In this document: piece by piece, positions 48,001 to 59,292 of the stretch
Layout: every line of letters starts with the position of its first letter
How positions within the stretch are numbered: position 1 is the stretch's first letter
Source of the DNA: Chelatococcus composti
GTDB lineage: Bacteria > Pseudomonadota > Alphaproteobacteria > Rhizobiales > Beijerinckiaceae
DNA length: 64,000 bases
Direction of reading: 5' to 3'
Assembly: GCF_014201415.1 (NCBI RefSeq)
Contig: NZ_JACHEH010000001.1
Location: 558,001-622,000 of the forward strand
Translations under genes and position numbers: made by a program
The notes under the pieces: model-generated
What the model was told of the DNA's origin: nothing
The model's input: the letters and a program-made list of their open reading frames with translations, nothing else
The model's database searches: none

Positions 48001-48080
48001 GCTGCTCCCTACGCTGGCATGATCCAGACAGGTTCGATGGGTGTGATCTCAGCCGCACCACCTGTGCGGCACCCCAGGCC
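48001..48080 (-). ncRNA. TPP riboswitch (THI element)
   Basis: The minus-strand leader of thiO contains all core elements of the thiamine pyrophosphate aptamer in order: GGGGTGCC, a small stem, GCTGAGA, CACCC, GAACCTG-TCTGGAT, and ATGCCAGCGTAGGGA. The aptamer's last bases AGGGAG are also the ribosome-binding site of thiO, so ligand binding would directly hide it and block translation. Ends are approximate. Confidence 0.95.
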
Positions 48081-48097
48081 GTGTGATCTATAGACGA

Positions 48098-48132
48098 CAA
48101 AAAAAGCACCGCTGCAAGTACGGCAGCGGTGC
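48098..48132 (-). terminator. Intrinsic terminator of kdsA
   Basis: On the minus strand GCACCGCTGC / GCAGCGGTGC forms a perfect 10-bp stem with a 7-base loop and is followed by seven T. It lies between kdsA and the TPP riboswitch and insulates the thi operon from upstream transcription. Confidence 0.9.
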
Positions 48133-48168
48133 AATCCTATAGCCCTGCTTCAATATTTCGGCACAAGT

Positions 48169-49011
48169 TCAACTGGCAAAACGCTTCTTTGCCAGCGCAT
48201 CGAACGCCTTCAGTTCGCCGAGAAGCCCCTCCATCTCCTTCAGAGGCACCATGTTGGGCCCGTCGGACGGAGCGCGGTCCGGGTCCTCGTGGGTCTCGAT
48301 GAAAAGGCCGGCGACGCCGACGGCGACCGCAGCCCGCGCCAGAACGGGCACGAACTCCCGCTGCCCGCCGGAGGACGTGCCCCTGCCGCCGGGCTGCTGC
48401 ACCGAGTGGGTGGCGTCGAAGATGACGGGCGCGCCCGTCGTCTGGGCCATGATCGGCAGGGCCCGCATGTCCGAGACGAGCGTGTTGTAGCCGAAGGAGA
48501 CGCCCCGCTCCGTCACCAGCACGTTGGGATTGCCCGCGCTCGTGATCTTGGCGACGACGTTCGCCATGTCCCACGGCGCGAGGAACTGGCCCTTCTTGAC
48601 GTTGACCGCCCGCCCGGTCCTGGCGGCGGCGACGAGAAGGTCCGTCTGCCGGCACAGGAAGGCAGGGATCTGCAGCACATCGACCACTTCGGCAACCGGT
48701 GCGCACTGGGAAGCATCATGCACGTCGGTCAGTACCGGCAGGCCGAGGCTCTCGCGGATCTCGGCGAAGATCGGCAGCGCCGTCGCCAGGCCGACGCCGC
48801 GGGCTGCGGTGGCCGATGTGCGGTTGGCCTTGTCGAAGGATGTCTTGAAGACGAGGCCGAGGCCCAGGCGGTCGCAGATCTCCTTCAGCGCCGAGGCCAT
48901 CTCGAGCGCGTGGGCGCGACTCTCGAGCTGGCACGGCCCGGCGATGATTGCCAGCGGCAGGCGGTTGCCGAAGGAGACGTTGCCGATCTTGACGATTGCG
49001 TTGGCGCTCAT
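48169..49011 (-). CDS. kdsA: 3-deoxy-8-phosphooctulonate synthase (KDO8P synthase)
   Basis: A 280-residue TIM-barrel enzyme that condenses arabinose 5-phosphate with phosphoenolpyruvate for the KDO of lipopolysaccharide. The start at 49011 follows GGGAA. Signatures are IIAGPCQLES near residue 20, FKTSFDKANRTS, LPVLTDVHD, VNVKKGQFLAP and FDATHSVQQPGG. Its presence shows a KDO-containing outer membrane. It lies 100 bases after the DUF350 gene, with a strong terminator behind. Confidence 0.97.
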   Translation of the reverse strand: MSANAIVKIGNVSFGNRLPLAIIAGPCQLESRAHALEMASALKEICDRLGLGLVFKTSFDKANRTSATAARGVGLATALPIFAEIRESLGLPVLTDVHDASQCAPVAEVVDVLQIPAFLCRQTDLLVAAARTGRAVNVKKGQFLAPWDMANVVAKITSAGNPNVLVTERGVSFGYNTLVSDMRALPIMAQTTGAPVIFDATHSVQQPGGRGTSSGGQREFVPVLARAAVAVGVAGLFIETHEDPDRAPSDGPNMVPLKEMEGLLGELKAFDALAKKRFAS

Positions 49012-49111
49012 GTTTCCCGCCCCGAGAGGTGAAGGATGGCGCTCGATGGCGCAGGAGAAAGGCCGAATTGCGTCCGAACGGCCCCCGATCGCGGCATGAA
49101 GCGCCACGCGA

Positions 49112-49516
49112 TCAGAAGGTCATGGCACCGGCGTTGAGGATGCCGGCCGCGAGCGAGGCCGCACCGAGGAAGAGCGCTGCCGCGATCTCGTTGTTGGCGA
49201 TGCGCTGCGAGAGGTTGGGCAGCACGATGCGCACGAGCCAGTAGGCGCTGATCTGCACGATCATGGCCACGAGCCCCCACACCACCAGGTCCGGCCAGGT
49301 GCGCGCATGCACGACGGCGCTCGACAGCGGCAGCGCGAAGCCGATGATGCTGAGGCCGAGCGACAGGCTCGCCGCCGCGACGTCGCGGCGGATCAGCGAG
49401 AACTCGTTGTGCGCCGTGATGAAGGTGTAGACGGCGATGTAGAGGAGGACGAGAGCGAGGGCGATGACGTAGTCGAGCAGAAAATCCGGCAGATTGTTGA
49501 TCGATTCGAACAGCAT
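49112..49516 (-). CDS. DUF350 family membrane protein
   Basis: A 134-residue protein with four hydrophobic segments (about 13-33, 48-68, 75-97 and 108-132). The arrangement, the FSLIRRDVAAASLSLGLSIIGF stretch (about residues 39-60) and the closing LFLGAASLAAGILNAGAMTF (UPF0719/DUF350-like) identify the family. Function is unknown; some members occur near polyamine or glutathionylspermidine-related genes. Here it lies between pyrG and kdsA on the same strand, 42 bases after pyrG. Confidence 0.82.
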   Translation of the reverse strand: MLFESINNLPDFLLDYVIALALVLLYIAVYTFITAHNEFSLIRRDVAAASLSLGLSIIGFALPLSSAVVHARTWPDLVVWGLVAMIVQISAYWLVRIVLPNLSQRIANNEIAAALFLGAASLAAGILNAGAMTF

Positions 49517-49558
49517 CGGCGCCCCGCCCCGTTCCAGTCGTCAGTTCCGGCGAAAATG

Positions 49559-51254
<1,696 letters not shown>

Positions 51255-51302
51255 AACAAAGGCCCCGCGGCCGCGCGCCAAGCCTTCCGCGCGCTACCCG
51301 TT

Positions 51303-51336
51303 TCTCCAAAAGAAGAGGGCCGGAAGCCCGGCCCTC
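51303..51336 (-). terminator. Intrinsic terminator of secG
   Basis: GAGGGCCGG / CCGGCCCTC form a perfect 9-bp stem with the loop AAGC on the minus strand, 14 bases after the secG stop, followed by TTCTTTTGG. Confidence 0.7.
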
Positions 51337-51349
51337 GCGCTGCTGCCGA

Positions 51350-51769
51350 TTACTGCGAACTCGGCACCTGCGGTGCCGCCGGCGCGGGCGACTGCGGCGA
51401 AGGCGCCTCGCTTCCGCCCTGCGCCGGTCCGCCCTGCATGCGTTGCAGCTCCTCAAGCACGCCGGGGCCAGAGCCGGTCGGCGCGGCTGGCCCGTTCTGG
51501 GTCGCAGCGGGCGCGACGCGGTCGAGGACAGAGCTTGGCCCGGTCTGGTAGCGGGCGAGCACGGTGAGCAGCAGGCTCGTCACGAAGAAGGCTGTGGCGA
51601 GAATCGCCGTCGTGCGCGTCAGCACGTTGGCCTGGCCGCGGCCGGTCATGAAGCCGGAAACGCCGCCACCGCCCATGCCGAGGCCGCCGCCTTCGGAGCG
51701 CTGGAGCAGCACGACGCCGACGAGCGCCAGCACGATGATGAGATGAACGACGATGAGGACGGTCAGCAT
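51350..51769 (-). CDS. secG: Protein translocase subunit SecG
   Basis: A 139-residue inner-membrane protein of the SecYEG channel. Two membrane helices (about 2-22 and 55-76) flank the conserved LQRSEGGGLGMGGG and FMTGRGQANVLTRTTAILA motifs. A long Pro/Ala/Ser/Gln-rich C-terminal tail (residues 80-139) is common in alphaproteobacterial SecG. The start at 51769 fits the helix that begins at once. It follows tpiA on the same strand, 120 bases downstream, and ends in a terminator. Confidence 0.93.
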   Translation of the reverse strand: MLTVLIVVHLIIVLALVGVVLLQRSEGGGLGMGGGGVSGFMTGRGQANVLTRTTAILATAFFVTSLLLTVLARYQTGPSSVLDRVAPAATQNGPAAPTGSGPGVLEELQRMQGGPAQGGSEAPSPQSPAPAAPQVPSSQ

Positions 51770-51889
51770 GCTCTGTTCCACGGCCGCACGGCCACACACG
51801 GGGCGCGGCGGCAAACCCAGTTGGCGCGGCCTTTAGCACAGGCCGCGCTGCGGATCAAAGGACGTGTCGCCGCGTCGGCGGACGAGACG

Positions 51890-52654
51890 TCACTCGATAT
51901 AGCTGCGGGCAATCGCCAGGAAATCCTCGGCAACCAGGCTCGCGCCGCCAACGAGCGCGCCGTCGACCTCGGCGACGCCGAGCAGCTCGCGCGCGTTGCC
52001 CGGCTTGACGGAACCGCCATAGAGCAGCCGCATCGCGCGGCCGGCGGCGCCGAAGCGGTCCACGAGGCTCTGGCGAATGAAGCCATGCATCTCGGCGACG
52101 TCCGCCACCGTCGGCGTAAGCCCGGTGCCGATGGCCCAGACGGGCTCGTAGGCTACCACCACAGGCGCATGCGCAGCCTCATCGGGCATGGAGCCCGCAA
52201 GCTGGGCGCCGACGACGGCGAGCGCCCTGCCGGCGTCACGCTCCTCCCGCGTCTCGCCCACGCAGACGACCGGCGTCAGGCCAGCTGCGATGGCGGCAGC
52301 CGCCTTGGCCTTGACCGTCGCATCGCTTTCTCCGTGGTCCGTGCGCCGCTCCGAATGACCGACAATGACGTAGCTCGCGCCGGCATCGGCCAGCATCGGC
52401 GCCGAGATGTCGCCCGTATGGGCGCCGTGGGTTGCGGCATGGCAGTCTTGTCCGCCGACCTTCACGGGTGTGCCGACGGCCGCGACCGCGAAGATGTAGG
52501 TCAGCGTCGCCGGGGGGCAGACGAGGAGGTCAACCTTGCTGCGCAGCGCGGCGTCGTAGCCTTCGAGTATCGCCGCAAAGGTCTTGGTGGCGGCGCGGGT
52601 GCCGTTCATCTTCCAGTTTCCCGCCACGAGCGGGCGCGGTCGTTCCGTCGTCAT
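51890..52654 (-). CDS. tpiA: Triosephosphate isomerase
   Basis: A 254-residue TIM-barrel enzyme interconverting dihydroxyacetone phosphate and glyceraldehyde 3-phosphate. Catalytic residues are clear: K15 in GNWKMNG, the histidine in VIVGHSERR and the glutamate in [11 protein letters not shown]; phosphate-binding LYGGSVKP and GGASL follow. It is divergent from ppiD and first of the tpiA-secG pair, an order conserved in Hyphomicrobiales. Confidence 0.97.
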   Translation of the reverse strand: MTTERPRPLVAGNWKMNGTRAATKTFAAILEGYDAALRSKVDLLVCPPATLTYIFAVAAVGTPVKVGGQDCHAATHGAHTGDISAPMLADAGASYVIVGHSERRTDHGESDATVKAKAAAAIAAGLTPVVCVGETREERDAGRALAVVGAQLAGSMPDEAAHAPVVVAYEPVWAIGTGLTPTVADVAEMHGFIRQSLVDRFGAAGRAMRLLYGGSVKPGNARELLGVAEVDGALVGGASLVAEDFLAIARSYIE

Positions 52655-52802
52655 ATGTCCAGCCTCCGTTTGCGGGGTGGACTAACAGAGGACGGAAAGC
52701 TCGGCAACGCACGACATTGCGGGAGCCGGTGTGTCTATCTATGATCCGCCGCCTTCGCGGGGGCCTCCGCTCCTGCACCCCAGGGACTGGAACCGTACCG
52801 AC

Positions 52803-54716
52803 ATGCTTCAGGGTTTTCGCAATCTCGGCAAGAGCTGGCTCGGCAAGCTCATCGTGGGCGTTCTCTTTGGCCTCCTCATCCTGTCGTTTGCGATCTGGGG
52901 CATCGGTGACGTGTTCCGCGGCTACGGCGTCAACATCGTCGCGACGGTCGGTGACCGCGACATCACCATCGACCAGATGCGCACCGCCTACCAGAACGAG
53001 CTGCAGCAGCTCTCGCGCCGCTTCGGCCGTTCGATCACCTCCGACCAGGCGCGCGCGCTCGGCCTCGACCAGCAGGTTCTCGGCCGGCTCATCGCGGAGA
53101 CCGCGCTCGACGAGCGCGCGTCCGAGCTTGGCCTTGCCGTCTCCCGCGAGACGGTGGGCGAGGCCATCGTGAAGGATCCGGCCTTCCGCAATGCCAGCGG
53201 CCAGTTCGACCGCTTTGCCTTCGACAGCCTGCTGCGCGCCAACGGCCTCACCGAGCAACTCTTCATCACCGAGCAGCAGGCCGTCATGGCCCGTCGCCAG
53301 CTGGCCGACGCGCTCACCGGCGCCATCGTGCCGCCGCTTGCGATGCGCGAGGCCGTCTACCGCTACGGCGCGGAGCGGCGCAACATCGCCTATGTCGAGC
53401 TGCCCGCCTCGCTCGCCGGCGATGTCGGCACGCCCGAGGAAGCGGCGCTGCAGGCCTTCTTCGACGAACGCAAGGCGACCTTCCGCGCGCCCGAGTACCG
53501 CACGGTCGCGGTGCTCTCGCTGAGGGCCGAGGATATCGCCAAGCCCTCCGAGGTGTCCGACGCGGACGCGATGGCGCGCTACGAACAGCTGAAGGCCAGC
53601 CGCTTCACCACGCCCGAGACCCGCAAGGTGCAGCAGCTCGCCTTCCCCTCGCAGGAGGAGGCCAACGCCGCGCGTGAGAAGATTCTGGCCGGTGCGTCGC
53701 TCGCCGACATCGCCGTCGAGCGCGGCGTGCGGCCGGAGGACATCGAGATCGGCGTCTTCACCCGCGACCAGATGATCGATCCGGCGGTGGCCGAGGCCGT
53801 CTTTGCCCTCGCGCCCGGCGAGGTGAGCACGCCCGTCAACGGGCGCTTCGGCATCGTGCTGGTGCGCGCTGCCGAGGTGACGCCTGCCTCCGTGCGGCCC
53901 TTCGCCGAGGTGGCCGACGAGATCAAGCGCGAGATCGCCATCGAGCGGGCCCGTCCCCTCATCGACGAGACGCATGACCGCATCGAGGACCAGCGCATCG
54001 CCGGCAAATCGCTCGCCGAGATCGCGCAGGAATTCTCGCTCAACGCCCGCACGGTCGGCCCCCTCGACCAGAACGGCAACGGCAAGGACGGCCAGCCTGT
54101 CGCCGATATTCCCGAGCGCGACACGCTGCTGCGCTCCGCCTTCGAGACCGACATCGGCGCCGACAATGAGCCGCTGCGCCTCGCCGACGGCGGCTACCTC
54201 TGGTACGACGTGACCAATGTGGAGAGCGCGCGCGACCGCACGCTCGACGAGGTGCGCGCCGACGTCACTGTCCAGTGGCGCACGGACGAGATCGCCCGCC
54301 GCCTGTCGGACAAGGCGCAGGAACTGGTCACCCGGCTCGACCAGGGCGCAACCATCGAGGCCATCGCCGCCGAACTCTCGCTCGAGGCGCGGACCGCCCA
54401 GGGCCTCGCGCGCGGCGCGTCGCAGGATGGCCTGCCGGCCAATGTCGTGTCGCAGGTCTTCTCCGTCCACACCGGCAAGGCGGCCTCCGCCGGCATCGGC
54501 GACGGCGACCGTCGCATCGTCTTCAAGGTGACTGAGGCGACGGTCCCGGCGTTCGTGACCTCCACCCAGGAGGCGGAGCGCCTGCAAACCCAGCTCGCAG
54601 CGGCGATGAGGGACGACATCCTCAACGAATATGTCGCCGGTCTGCAGGGCGAGCTCGACGTACGCATCAACCAGGAGGCCCTGCGCATCGCGCTCGGCGG
54701 CAGCGGCGAGTTCTGA
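52803..54716 (+). CDS. ppiD: Periplasmic folding factor PpiD/SurA-type peptidylprolyl isomerase
   Basis: A 637-residue protein anchored in the inner membrane by a helix at about 15-35 after a short basic tail (MLQGFRNLGKSWLGK), with the rest in the periplasm. The start at 52803 is chosen because it directly precedes the anchor. Residues 40-200 are the SurA_N-like chaperone region, and residues about 270-380 a parvulin-like PPIase domain (KVQQLAFPSQEEANAAREKI, FALAPGEVSTPV, FGIVLVRAAEV), which looks degenerate, as in E. coli PpiD. It assists folding of secreted and outer-membrane proteins. It is followed after six bases by trpE. Confidence 0.92.
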   Translation: MLQGFRNLGKSWLGKLIVGVLFGLLILSFAIWGIGDVFRGYGVNIVATVGDRDITIDQMRTAYQNELQQLSRRFGRSITSDQARALGLDQQVLGRLIAETALDERASELGLAVSRETVGEAIVKDPAFRNASGQFDRFAFDSLLRANGLTEQLFITEQQAVMARRQLADALTGAIVPPLAMREAVYRYGAERRNIAYVELPASLAGDVGTPEEAALQAFFDERKATFRAPEYRTVAVLSLRAEDIAKPSEVSDADAMARYEQLKASRFTTPETRKVQQLAFPSQEEANAAREKILAGASLADIAVERGVRPEDIEIGVFTRDQMIDPAVAEAVFALAPGEVSTPVNGRFGIVLVRAAEVTPASVRPFAEVADEIKREIAIERARPLIDETHDRIEDQRIAGKSLAEIAQEFSLNARTVGPLDQNGNGKDGQPVADIPERDTLLRSAFETDIGADNEPLRLADGGYLWYDVTNVESARDRTLDEVRADVTVQWRTDEIARRLSDKAQELVTRLDQGATIEAIAAELSLEARTAQGLARGASQDGLPANVVSQVFSVHTGKAASAGIGDGDRRIVFKVTEATVPAFVTSTQEAERLQTQLAAAMRDDILNEYVAGLQGELDVRINQEALRIALGGSGEF

Positions 54717-54722
54717 GGCACC

Positions 54723-56243
54723 ATGCAGCCGACACCTTCGTTCGAGGATTTCGTCGCCGGCTACGAGGCCGGCGCCGCGAGCGTCGTGAGCGCCACTCTC
54801 GTGGCCGACCTCGAGACGCCGGTCGCTGCCTTTCTCAAGCTCACCGAAGGCGGGCAAGCGCCTGCCTTCCTGCTCGAATCGGTCGAGGGCGGCGCCGTCC
54901 GCGGCCGCTATTCGATGATCGGCCTGCGGCCCGACCTCGTCTGGCGCTGCCGGGACGGGCGCGCCGAAATCAACCGGGACGCGCTCGCCCGTCCGCACGA
55001 CTTCGCACCCGAGGCGGCCGCCCCGCTCGACAGCCTCAGGGCACTCATCGCCGAAAGCCGCATTCCACTGCCGCGCGGCCTGCCGCCGATGGCGGCCGGC
55101 ATCTTCGGCTATCTCGGCTACGACATGGTGCGGCTGATGGAGCGCCTGCCGAACCAGCCGCCCGATGCCCTGGGCCTGCCGGATGCGGTGCTGGTGCGCC
55201 CCACGGTCATGGTGATCTTCGACGCCGTCAGGGACGAGCTGTCGCTCGTCACGCCAGTGCGGCCGAAGCAGGGCGTATCCGCCCGGGCGGCCTACGAGGC
55301 GGCGCTGGCGCGGCTCGATGCGACGCTCGAGGCGCTGGAGCGCCCCCTGCCCCACGATGCGCGCTTCGACCCGGCCGCCATCGCGGCGCCGGAACCCGTC
55401 TCCAACACCTCGCCCGATGAGTTCAAGGCCATGGTGGCGCGGGCGAAGGAATACATCCGCGCCGGCGACATTTTCCAGGTCGTGCTGTCGCAGCGTTTCG
55501 AGGCCCCGTTCACGCTGCCGGCGCTGTCGCTCTACCGCTCGCTGCGCCGGCTGAACCCTTCGCCCTTCCTCTGCTATCTCGACTTCGTGGACTTTCAGAT
55601 CGTCTGCTCCAGCCCGGAGATCCTGGTGCGGGTGCGCGACGGCAAGGTCACGATCCGGCCCATCGCCGGCACCCGCCGGCGCGGCGCGACGGCCGAGGAA
55701 GACAGGGCCCTTGCCGAGGAGCTGCTGGCGGATCCGAAGGAAAGGGCCGAGCATCTCATGCTGCTCGACCTCGGCCGCAACGATGTCGGCCGCGTCAGCG
55801 AGATCGGCTCGGTGACGGTCACGGGCAGCTTCTTCCTCGAGTACTACAGCCAGGTGATGCACATCGTCTCCAACGTCGAGGGCCAGCTTGATCCGCGCCA
55901 CGACGCGCTCGATGCGCTAGTCGCCGGCTTCCCGGCGGGCACCGTCTCCGGCGCGCCGAAGGTGCGCGCCATGGAGATCATCGACGAGCTGGAGAAGGAG
56001 AAGCGCGGGCCCTACGCCGGCTGCATCGGCTACTTCGGCGCCGACGGGGAGATGGACACCTGCATCGTGCTGCGCACCGCCGTGGTGAAGGACGGACGCA
56101 TGGCCGTGCAGGCGGGCGCCGGAATCGTCTACGATTCCGACCCCGAGCTCGAGCAGCAGGAATGCATCAACAAGGCGAAGGCCCAGTTCCGCGCCGCCGA
56201 GGATGCGGTGCGCTTCGCCATGCGCGCACGACGGGGGCAGTGA
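54723..56243 (+). CDS. trpE: Anthranilate synthase component I
   Basis: A 506-residue enzyme that, with TrpG, makes anthranilate from chorismate and glutamine. The N-terminal regulatory domain holds the tryptophan-binding LLESVEGG (residues near 43-50). The catalytic domain has IRAGDIFQVVLSQRF, PIAGTRRRGAT, LLDLGRNDVGRVSEIGSV, the glutamates of the magnesium site in AGFPAGTVSGAPK and the closing AGAGIVYDSDP. TrpE and TrpG are separate genes here, unlike the fused TrpEG of Rhizobiaceae. It starts six bases after ppiD; no leader peptide is visible. Confidence 0.97.
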   Translation: MQPTPSFEDFVAGYEAGAASVVSATLVADLETPVAAFLKLTEGGQAPAFLLESVEGGAVRGRYSMIGLRPDLVWRCRDGRAEINRDALARPHDFAPEAAAPLDSLRALIAESRIPLPRGLPPMAAGIFGYLGYDMVRLMERLPNQPPDALGLPDAVLVRPTVMVIFDAVRDELSLVTPVRPKQGVSARAAYEAALARLDATLEALERPLPHDARFDPAAIAAPEPVSNTSPDEFKAMVARAKEYIRAGDIFQVVLSQRFEAPFTLPALSLYRSLRRLNPSPFLCYLDFVDFQIVCSSPEILVRVRDGKVTIRPIAGTRRRGATAEEDRALAEELLADPKERAEHLMLLDLGRNDVGRVSEIGSVTVTGSFFLEYYSQVMHIVSNVEGQLDPRHDALDALVAGFPAGTVSGAPKVRAMEIIDELEKEKRGPYAGCIGYFGADGEMDTCIVLRTAVVKDGRMAVQAGAGIVYDSDPELEQQECINKAKAQFRAAEDAVRFAMRARRGQ

Positions 56244-56330
56244 TGCGAAGGGAGCGATGGCGCGGCTTCTGAAGGCTTGACCCACCACTGCCCGGACGGG
56301 CAATGCTTTGTCTTTCAGGAAGCTAGGCGC

Positions 56331-56942
56331 ATGTTCCGCATCCTCCTCGTCGACAACTACGATTCCTTCACCTGGAATCTCGTGCACCTCATCGGGGCCC
56401 TCGGCCCCGAGATCGACGTGCGCCGCAACGACGCCCTCACGGCCGACGAGGCGCTGGCACTCGACCCCGACGCCATCGTCCTCTCGCCGGGCCCGTGCAC
56501 GCCCAACGAGGCGGGCATCTGCCTCGAACTCATCGAGAAGGCGGCGCCCACCATCCCGATGTTTGGCGTCTGCCTCGGCCTGCAGGCCATGGGCCAGGCC
56601 TTCGGCGGCGAGGTCGTACGCGCCCCCCTGCCCATGCACGGCAAGATCTCGCGCGTGTATCACAAGGGTGAAGGCATCTTCCGCGGCATCAACGGCCCCT
56701 TCGAGGCCACGCGCTATCATTCGCTCATCGTGAACCGTGAGACCTGCCCCGCGGACCTCGCCGTCACCGCCGAGAGCGAGGACGGCCTCATCATGGCGCT
56801 GGCGCACCGCCGCCTGCCGCTGCACGGTGTGCAGTTCCATCCCGAGAGCATCCTGTCGGAGCATGGCGCCACCATGATCCGCAACTTCCTCGACATCGCC
56901 GCGCGCTGGAACGAGACCGGACGCCCCGCAAGAAAGAGCTGA
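56331..56942 (+). CDS. trpG: Anthranilate synthase component II (glutamine amidotransferase)
   Basis: A 203-residue class I amidotransferase that feeds ammonia to TrpE. Start 56331 has AGGAAG upstream. It begins [18 protein letters not shown]; the nucleophile is C81 in FGVCLGLQ and the histidine-glutamate pair is in [20 protein letters not shown] forms the oxyanion loop. The gene could also serve 4-amino-4-deoxychorismate synthase, as in some bacteria. There is an 87-base gap after trpE and 13 bases to trpD. Confidence 0.97.
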   Translation: MFRILLVDNYDSFTWNLVHLIGALGPEIDVRRNDALTADEALALDPDAIVLSPGPCTPNEAGICLELIEKAAPTIPMFGVCLGLQAMGQAFGGEVVRAPLPMHGKISRVYHKGEGIFRGINGPFEATRYHSLIVNRETCPADLAVTAESEDGLIMALAHRRLPLHGVQFHPESILSEHGATMIRNFLDIAARWNETGRPARKS

Positions 56943-56955
56943 CGACGGAGCACCG

Positions 56956-57969
56956 ATGGACGCCTTCAAACCTTTCATCGCCAAAGTCGCCACCGGTGCC
57001 TCGCTGAGCCGCGAGGAATCACGCCAGGCCTTCGAAACGCTGCTCTCGGGCGAGGTGACGCCGGCCCAGAGCGGCGCCTTCCTGATGGCGCTGCGCGTGC
57101 GCGGGGAGACCGTGGACGAGATCGCCGGCGCCGTGGAGGCACTGCGCGCCCGCATGGTGCGGGTGAATGCCCCGGCAGGTGCCATCGACATCGTTGGCAC
57201 CGGCGGCGACAACTCGGGCAGCTACAACGTCTCGACGCTCGCCTCCATCATCGTGGCGGCCTGCGGCGTGCCGGTCGCCAAGCACGGCAATCGGGCCGCC
57301 TCGTCGCGCTCCGGCGCCGCAGACGTGCTCGCTGCGCTCGGCGTCAAGGTGGGCCTCGAGCCCGCCGGCATCGAGCGCTGCCTCGCGGCGGCGGGTGTCG
57401 GCTTCATGTTCGCGCCGACCCACCATGCCTCCATGCGGCATGTCGCGCCGGTGCGGGTCGAACTCGGTACCCGCACGGTCTTCAACCTCATCGGGCCGCT
57501 CGCCAACCCGGCGGGCGTGCGCCACCAGCTCCTCGGCGTCTACTCGGAGAGCTGGCTGCAGCCGCTCGTGGAGGTGCTCGGCTCCCTCGGCTCGCAGCGC
57601 ATCTGGGCCGTGCACGGCTCCGACGGCCTCGACGAGATGACGACGACGGGGCCGACCTCTGTCGTCGCGCTCGAGGACGGGCGCATCCGCCGCTTCACGG
57701 TCACACCGGAGGATGTCGGCCTCGCCCGGGCGACGATCGCAGACCTGCGCGGCGGCGAGGCCGAGCACAATGCCGCAGCCCTGCGCGCCGTGCTCGCCGG
57801 CGAGAGGACGCCCTATCGCGACATCGCCGTGCTCAACGCGGCTGCGGGCCTCGTGGTCGCCGGCAAGGTTGCCGACCTCAGGGAGGGTGTCGCCGCCGCC
57901 GAGGCCGCCCTCAACTCCGGCGCCGCGCGCGCTACGCTCGAGCGGCTCGTTGCCGCATCGAACGCGTGA
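56956..57969 (+). CDS. trpD: Anthranilate phosphoribosyltransferase
   Basis: A 337-residue enzyme that transfers phosphoribosyl from PRPP to anthranilate. The glycine-rich PRPP/anthranilate motifs are [36 protein letters not shown] and the pyrophosphate-side [30 protein letters not shown] follows. Length is usual. It lies between trpG and trpC with short gaps of 13 and 7 bases. Confidence 0.97.
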   Translation: MDAFKPFIAKVATGASLSREESRQAFETLLSGEVTPAQSGAFLMALRVRGETVDEIAGAVEALRARMVRVNAPAGAIDIVGTGGDNSGSYNVSTLASIIVAACGVPVAKHGNRAASSRSGAADVLAALGVKVGLEPAGIERCLAAAGVGFMFAPTHHASMRHVAPVRVELGTRTVFNLIGPLANPAGVRHQLLGVYSESWLQPLVEVLGSLGSQRIWAVHGSDGLDEMTTTGPTSVVALEDGRIRRFTVTPEDVGLARATIADLRGGEAEHNAAALRAVLAGERTPYRDIAVLNAAAGLVVAGKVADLREGVAAAEAALNSGAARATLERLVAASNA

Positions 57970-57976
57970 GGCGCCC

Positions 57977-58783
57977 ATGAGCGACATCCTGGCGAAGATC
58001 GAGGCCTACAAGCGCCGCGAGATCGCGGCGGCCAGGGAGCGCGTGCCGGACGACGAGATGGTGCGCCTCGCCCATGCTGCCCCGGCCCCGCGCCCGTTCG
58101 TCGCCGCGATCGAGGCCCATCTGGCCGCGAACCGCCCGGCCCTCATCGCGGAGATCAAGAAGGCCAGCCCCTCGAAGGGCCTCATCCGTGCCGACTTCGA
58201 CCCGCCGGCGCTCGCGAGGGCCTATGCCGAAGGCGGCGCCAGCTGCCTGTCCGTGCTGACGGACGGGCCCTCCTTCCAGGGCCATCCCGACTATCTTGAC
58301 GCAGCCCGCGGCGCCTCCGGCCTGCCGGCCCTGCGCAAGGACTTCCTGTTCGAGCCTTACCAGGTCTATGAGGCGCGCACCTGGGGCGCGGACTGCATCC
58401 TCGTCATCATGGCCTGCGTCAGCGACGAGGAGGCGCGCGCCCTCGTTGCCGCCGCCGAGGATCTGGGAATGGACGTGCTCGTTGAGGTGCATGACGCCGA
58501 GGAGCTCGACCGCGCATTGGCCCTCGACGTGCGCATGATCGGCATCAACAACCGCGATCTGCGCACCTTTGAGACGTCGCTGTCCGTCAGCGAGGCGCTC
58601 GCGCCCCGCATTCCCTCCAGCCACATCGTCGTCGGCGAGAGCGGCATCTTCACCCATGCCGACATCCAGCGGCTCGCGAATGTCGGCATCCGCACCTTCC
58701 TCGTCGGCGAGAGCCTGATGCGCCAGGCGGACGTGACGGCCGCCACGCGCGCCCTTCTCTTCGGCGAGAGCGCGACGGCATGA
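57977..58783 (+). CDS. trpC: Indole-3-glycerol phosphate synthase
   Basis: A 268-residue TIM-barrel enzyme that closes the indole ring. The start at 57977 lies seven bases after trpD. Catalytic lysines and glutamate are in [28 protein letters not shown] and [24 protein letters not shown] and [12 protein letters not shown] complete the pattern. It is not fused to TrpF. It overlaps moaC by four bases (ATGA). Confidence 0.97.
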   Translation: MSDILAKIEAYKRREIAAARERVPDDEMVRLAHAAPAPRPFVAAIEAHLAANRPALIAEIKKASPSKGLIRADFDPPALARAYAEGGASCLSVLTDGPSFQGHPDYLDAARGASGLPALRKDFLFEPYQVYEARTWGADCILVIMACVSDEEARALVAAAEDLGMDVLVEVHDAEELDRALALDVRMIGINNRDLRTFETSLSVSEALAPRIPSSHIVVGESGIFTHADIQRLANVGIRTFLVGESLMRQADVTAATRALLFGESATA

Positions 58784-59283
58784 CCCGGCTCACGCACGTC
58801 GACGCCTCGGGCAAGGCCAACATGGTCGACGTGGGCGACAAGGCTGTGACGCAGCGCGTCGCGCAGGCGGAAGGCCATGTCGTCATGCTGCCGGAGACGC
58901 TTGCCCTCATCCGCTCGGGCGAGGCCAGAAAGGGGGACGTCCTCGCCACGGCCCGCATCGCCGGCATCATGGCGGCGAAGCGCACGCACGAGCTCATCCC
59001 CCTGTGCCATCAGCTCAACCTCACGAAGGTGCAGGTTGACTGCACCATCGACGAGGCGCTTCCGGGCGTGCGCGTGACGAGCGAGGCCCGCGTGACGGGC
59101 CAGACCGGCGTGGAGATGGAGGCGCTGACCGCCGTTTCCGTCGCCTGCCTCACCATCTACGATATGGTGAAGGCCGCAGACCGAGGCATGCGCATCGAGG
59201 GCATCCGCCTGCTCGCCAAGAGCGGTGGCAAATCCGGCGACTTCCGCGCCGACGACAGGCCGGGCGCGGCAACGACGACATAG
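58780..59283 (+). CDS. moaC: Cyclic pyranopterin monophosphate synthase MoaC
   Basis: A 167-residue enzyme of molybdenum cofactor synthesis that converts 3',8-cyclo-dihydro-GTP to cyclic pyranopterin phosphate. Signatures are [33 protein letters not shown] and [20 protein letters not shown], with the catalytic lysine and aspartate in the last stretch and after ([10 protein letters not shown]). It is coupled to trpC and followed nine bases later by moeA. Confidence 0.97.
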   Translation: MTRLTHVDASGKANMVDVGDKAVTQRVAQAEGHVVMLPETLALIRSGEARKGDVLATARIAGIMAAKRTHELIPLCHQLNLTKVQVDCTIDEALPGVRVTSEARVTGQTGVEMEALTAVSVACLTIYDMVKAADRGMRIEGIRLLAKSGGKSGDFRADDRPGAATTT

Positions 59284-59292
59284 GAGGCATCC

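Noticed and set aside
54717-54722. Tryptophan attenuator before trpE
   Set aside because: Only six bases separate ppiD and trpE, so there is no room for a leader peptide.
52530-55901. A 1123-codon minus-strand frame opposite ppiD and trpE
   Set aside because: A shadow of the real plus-strand genes with no recognisable domain.
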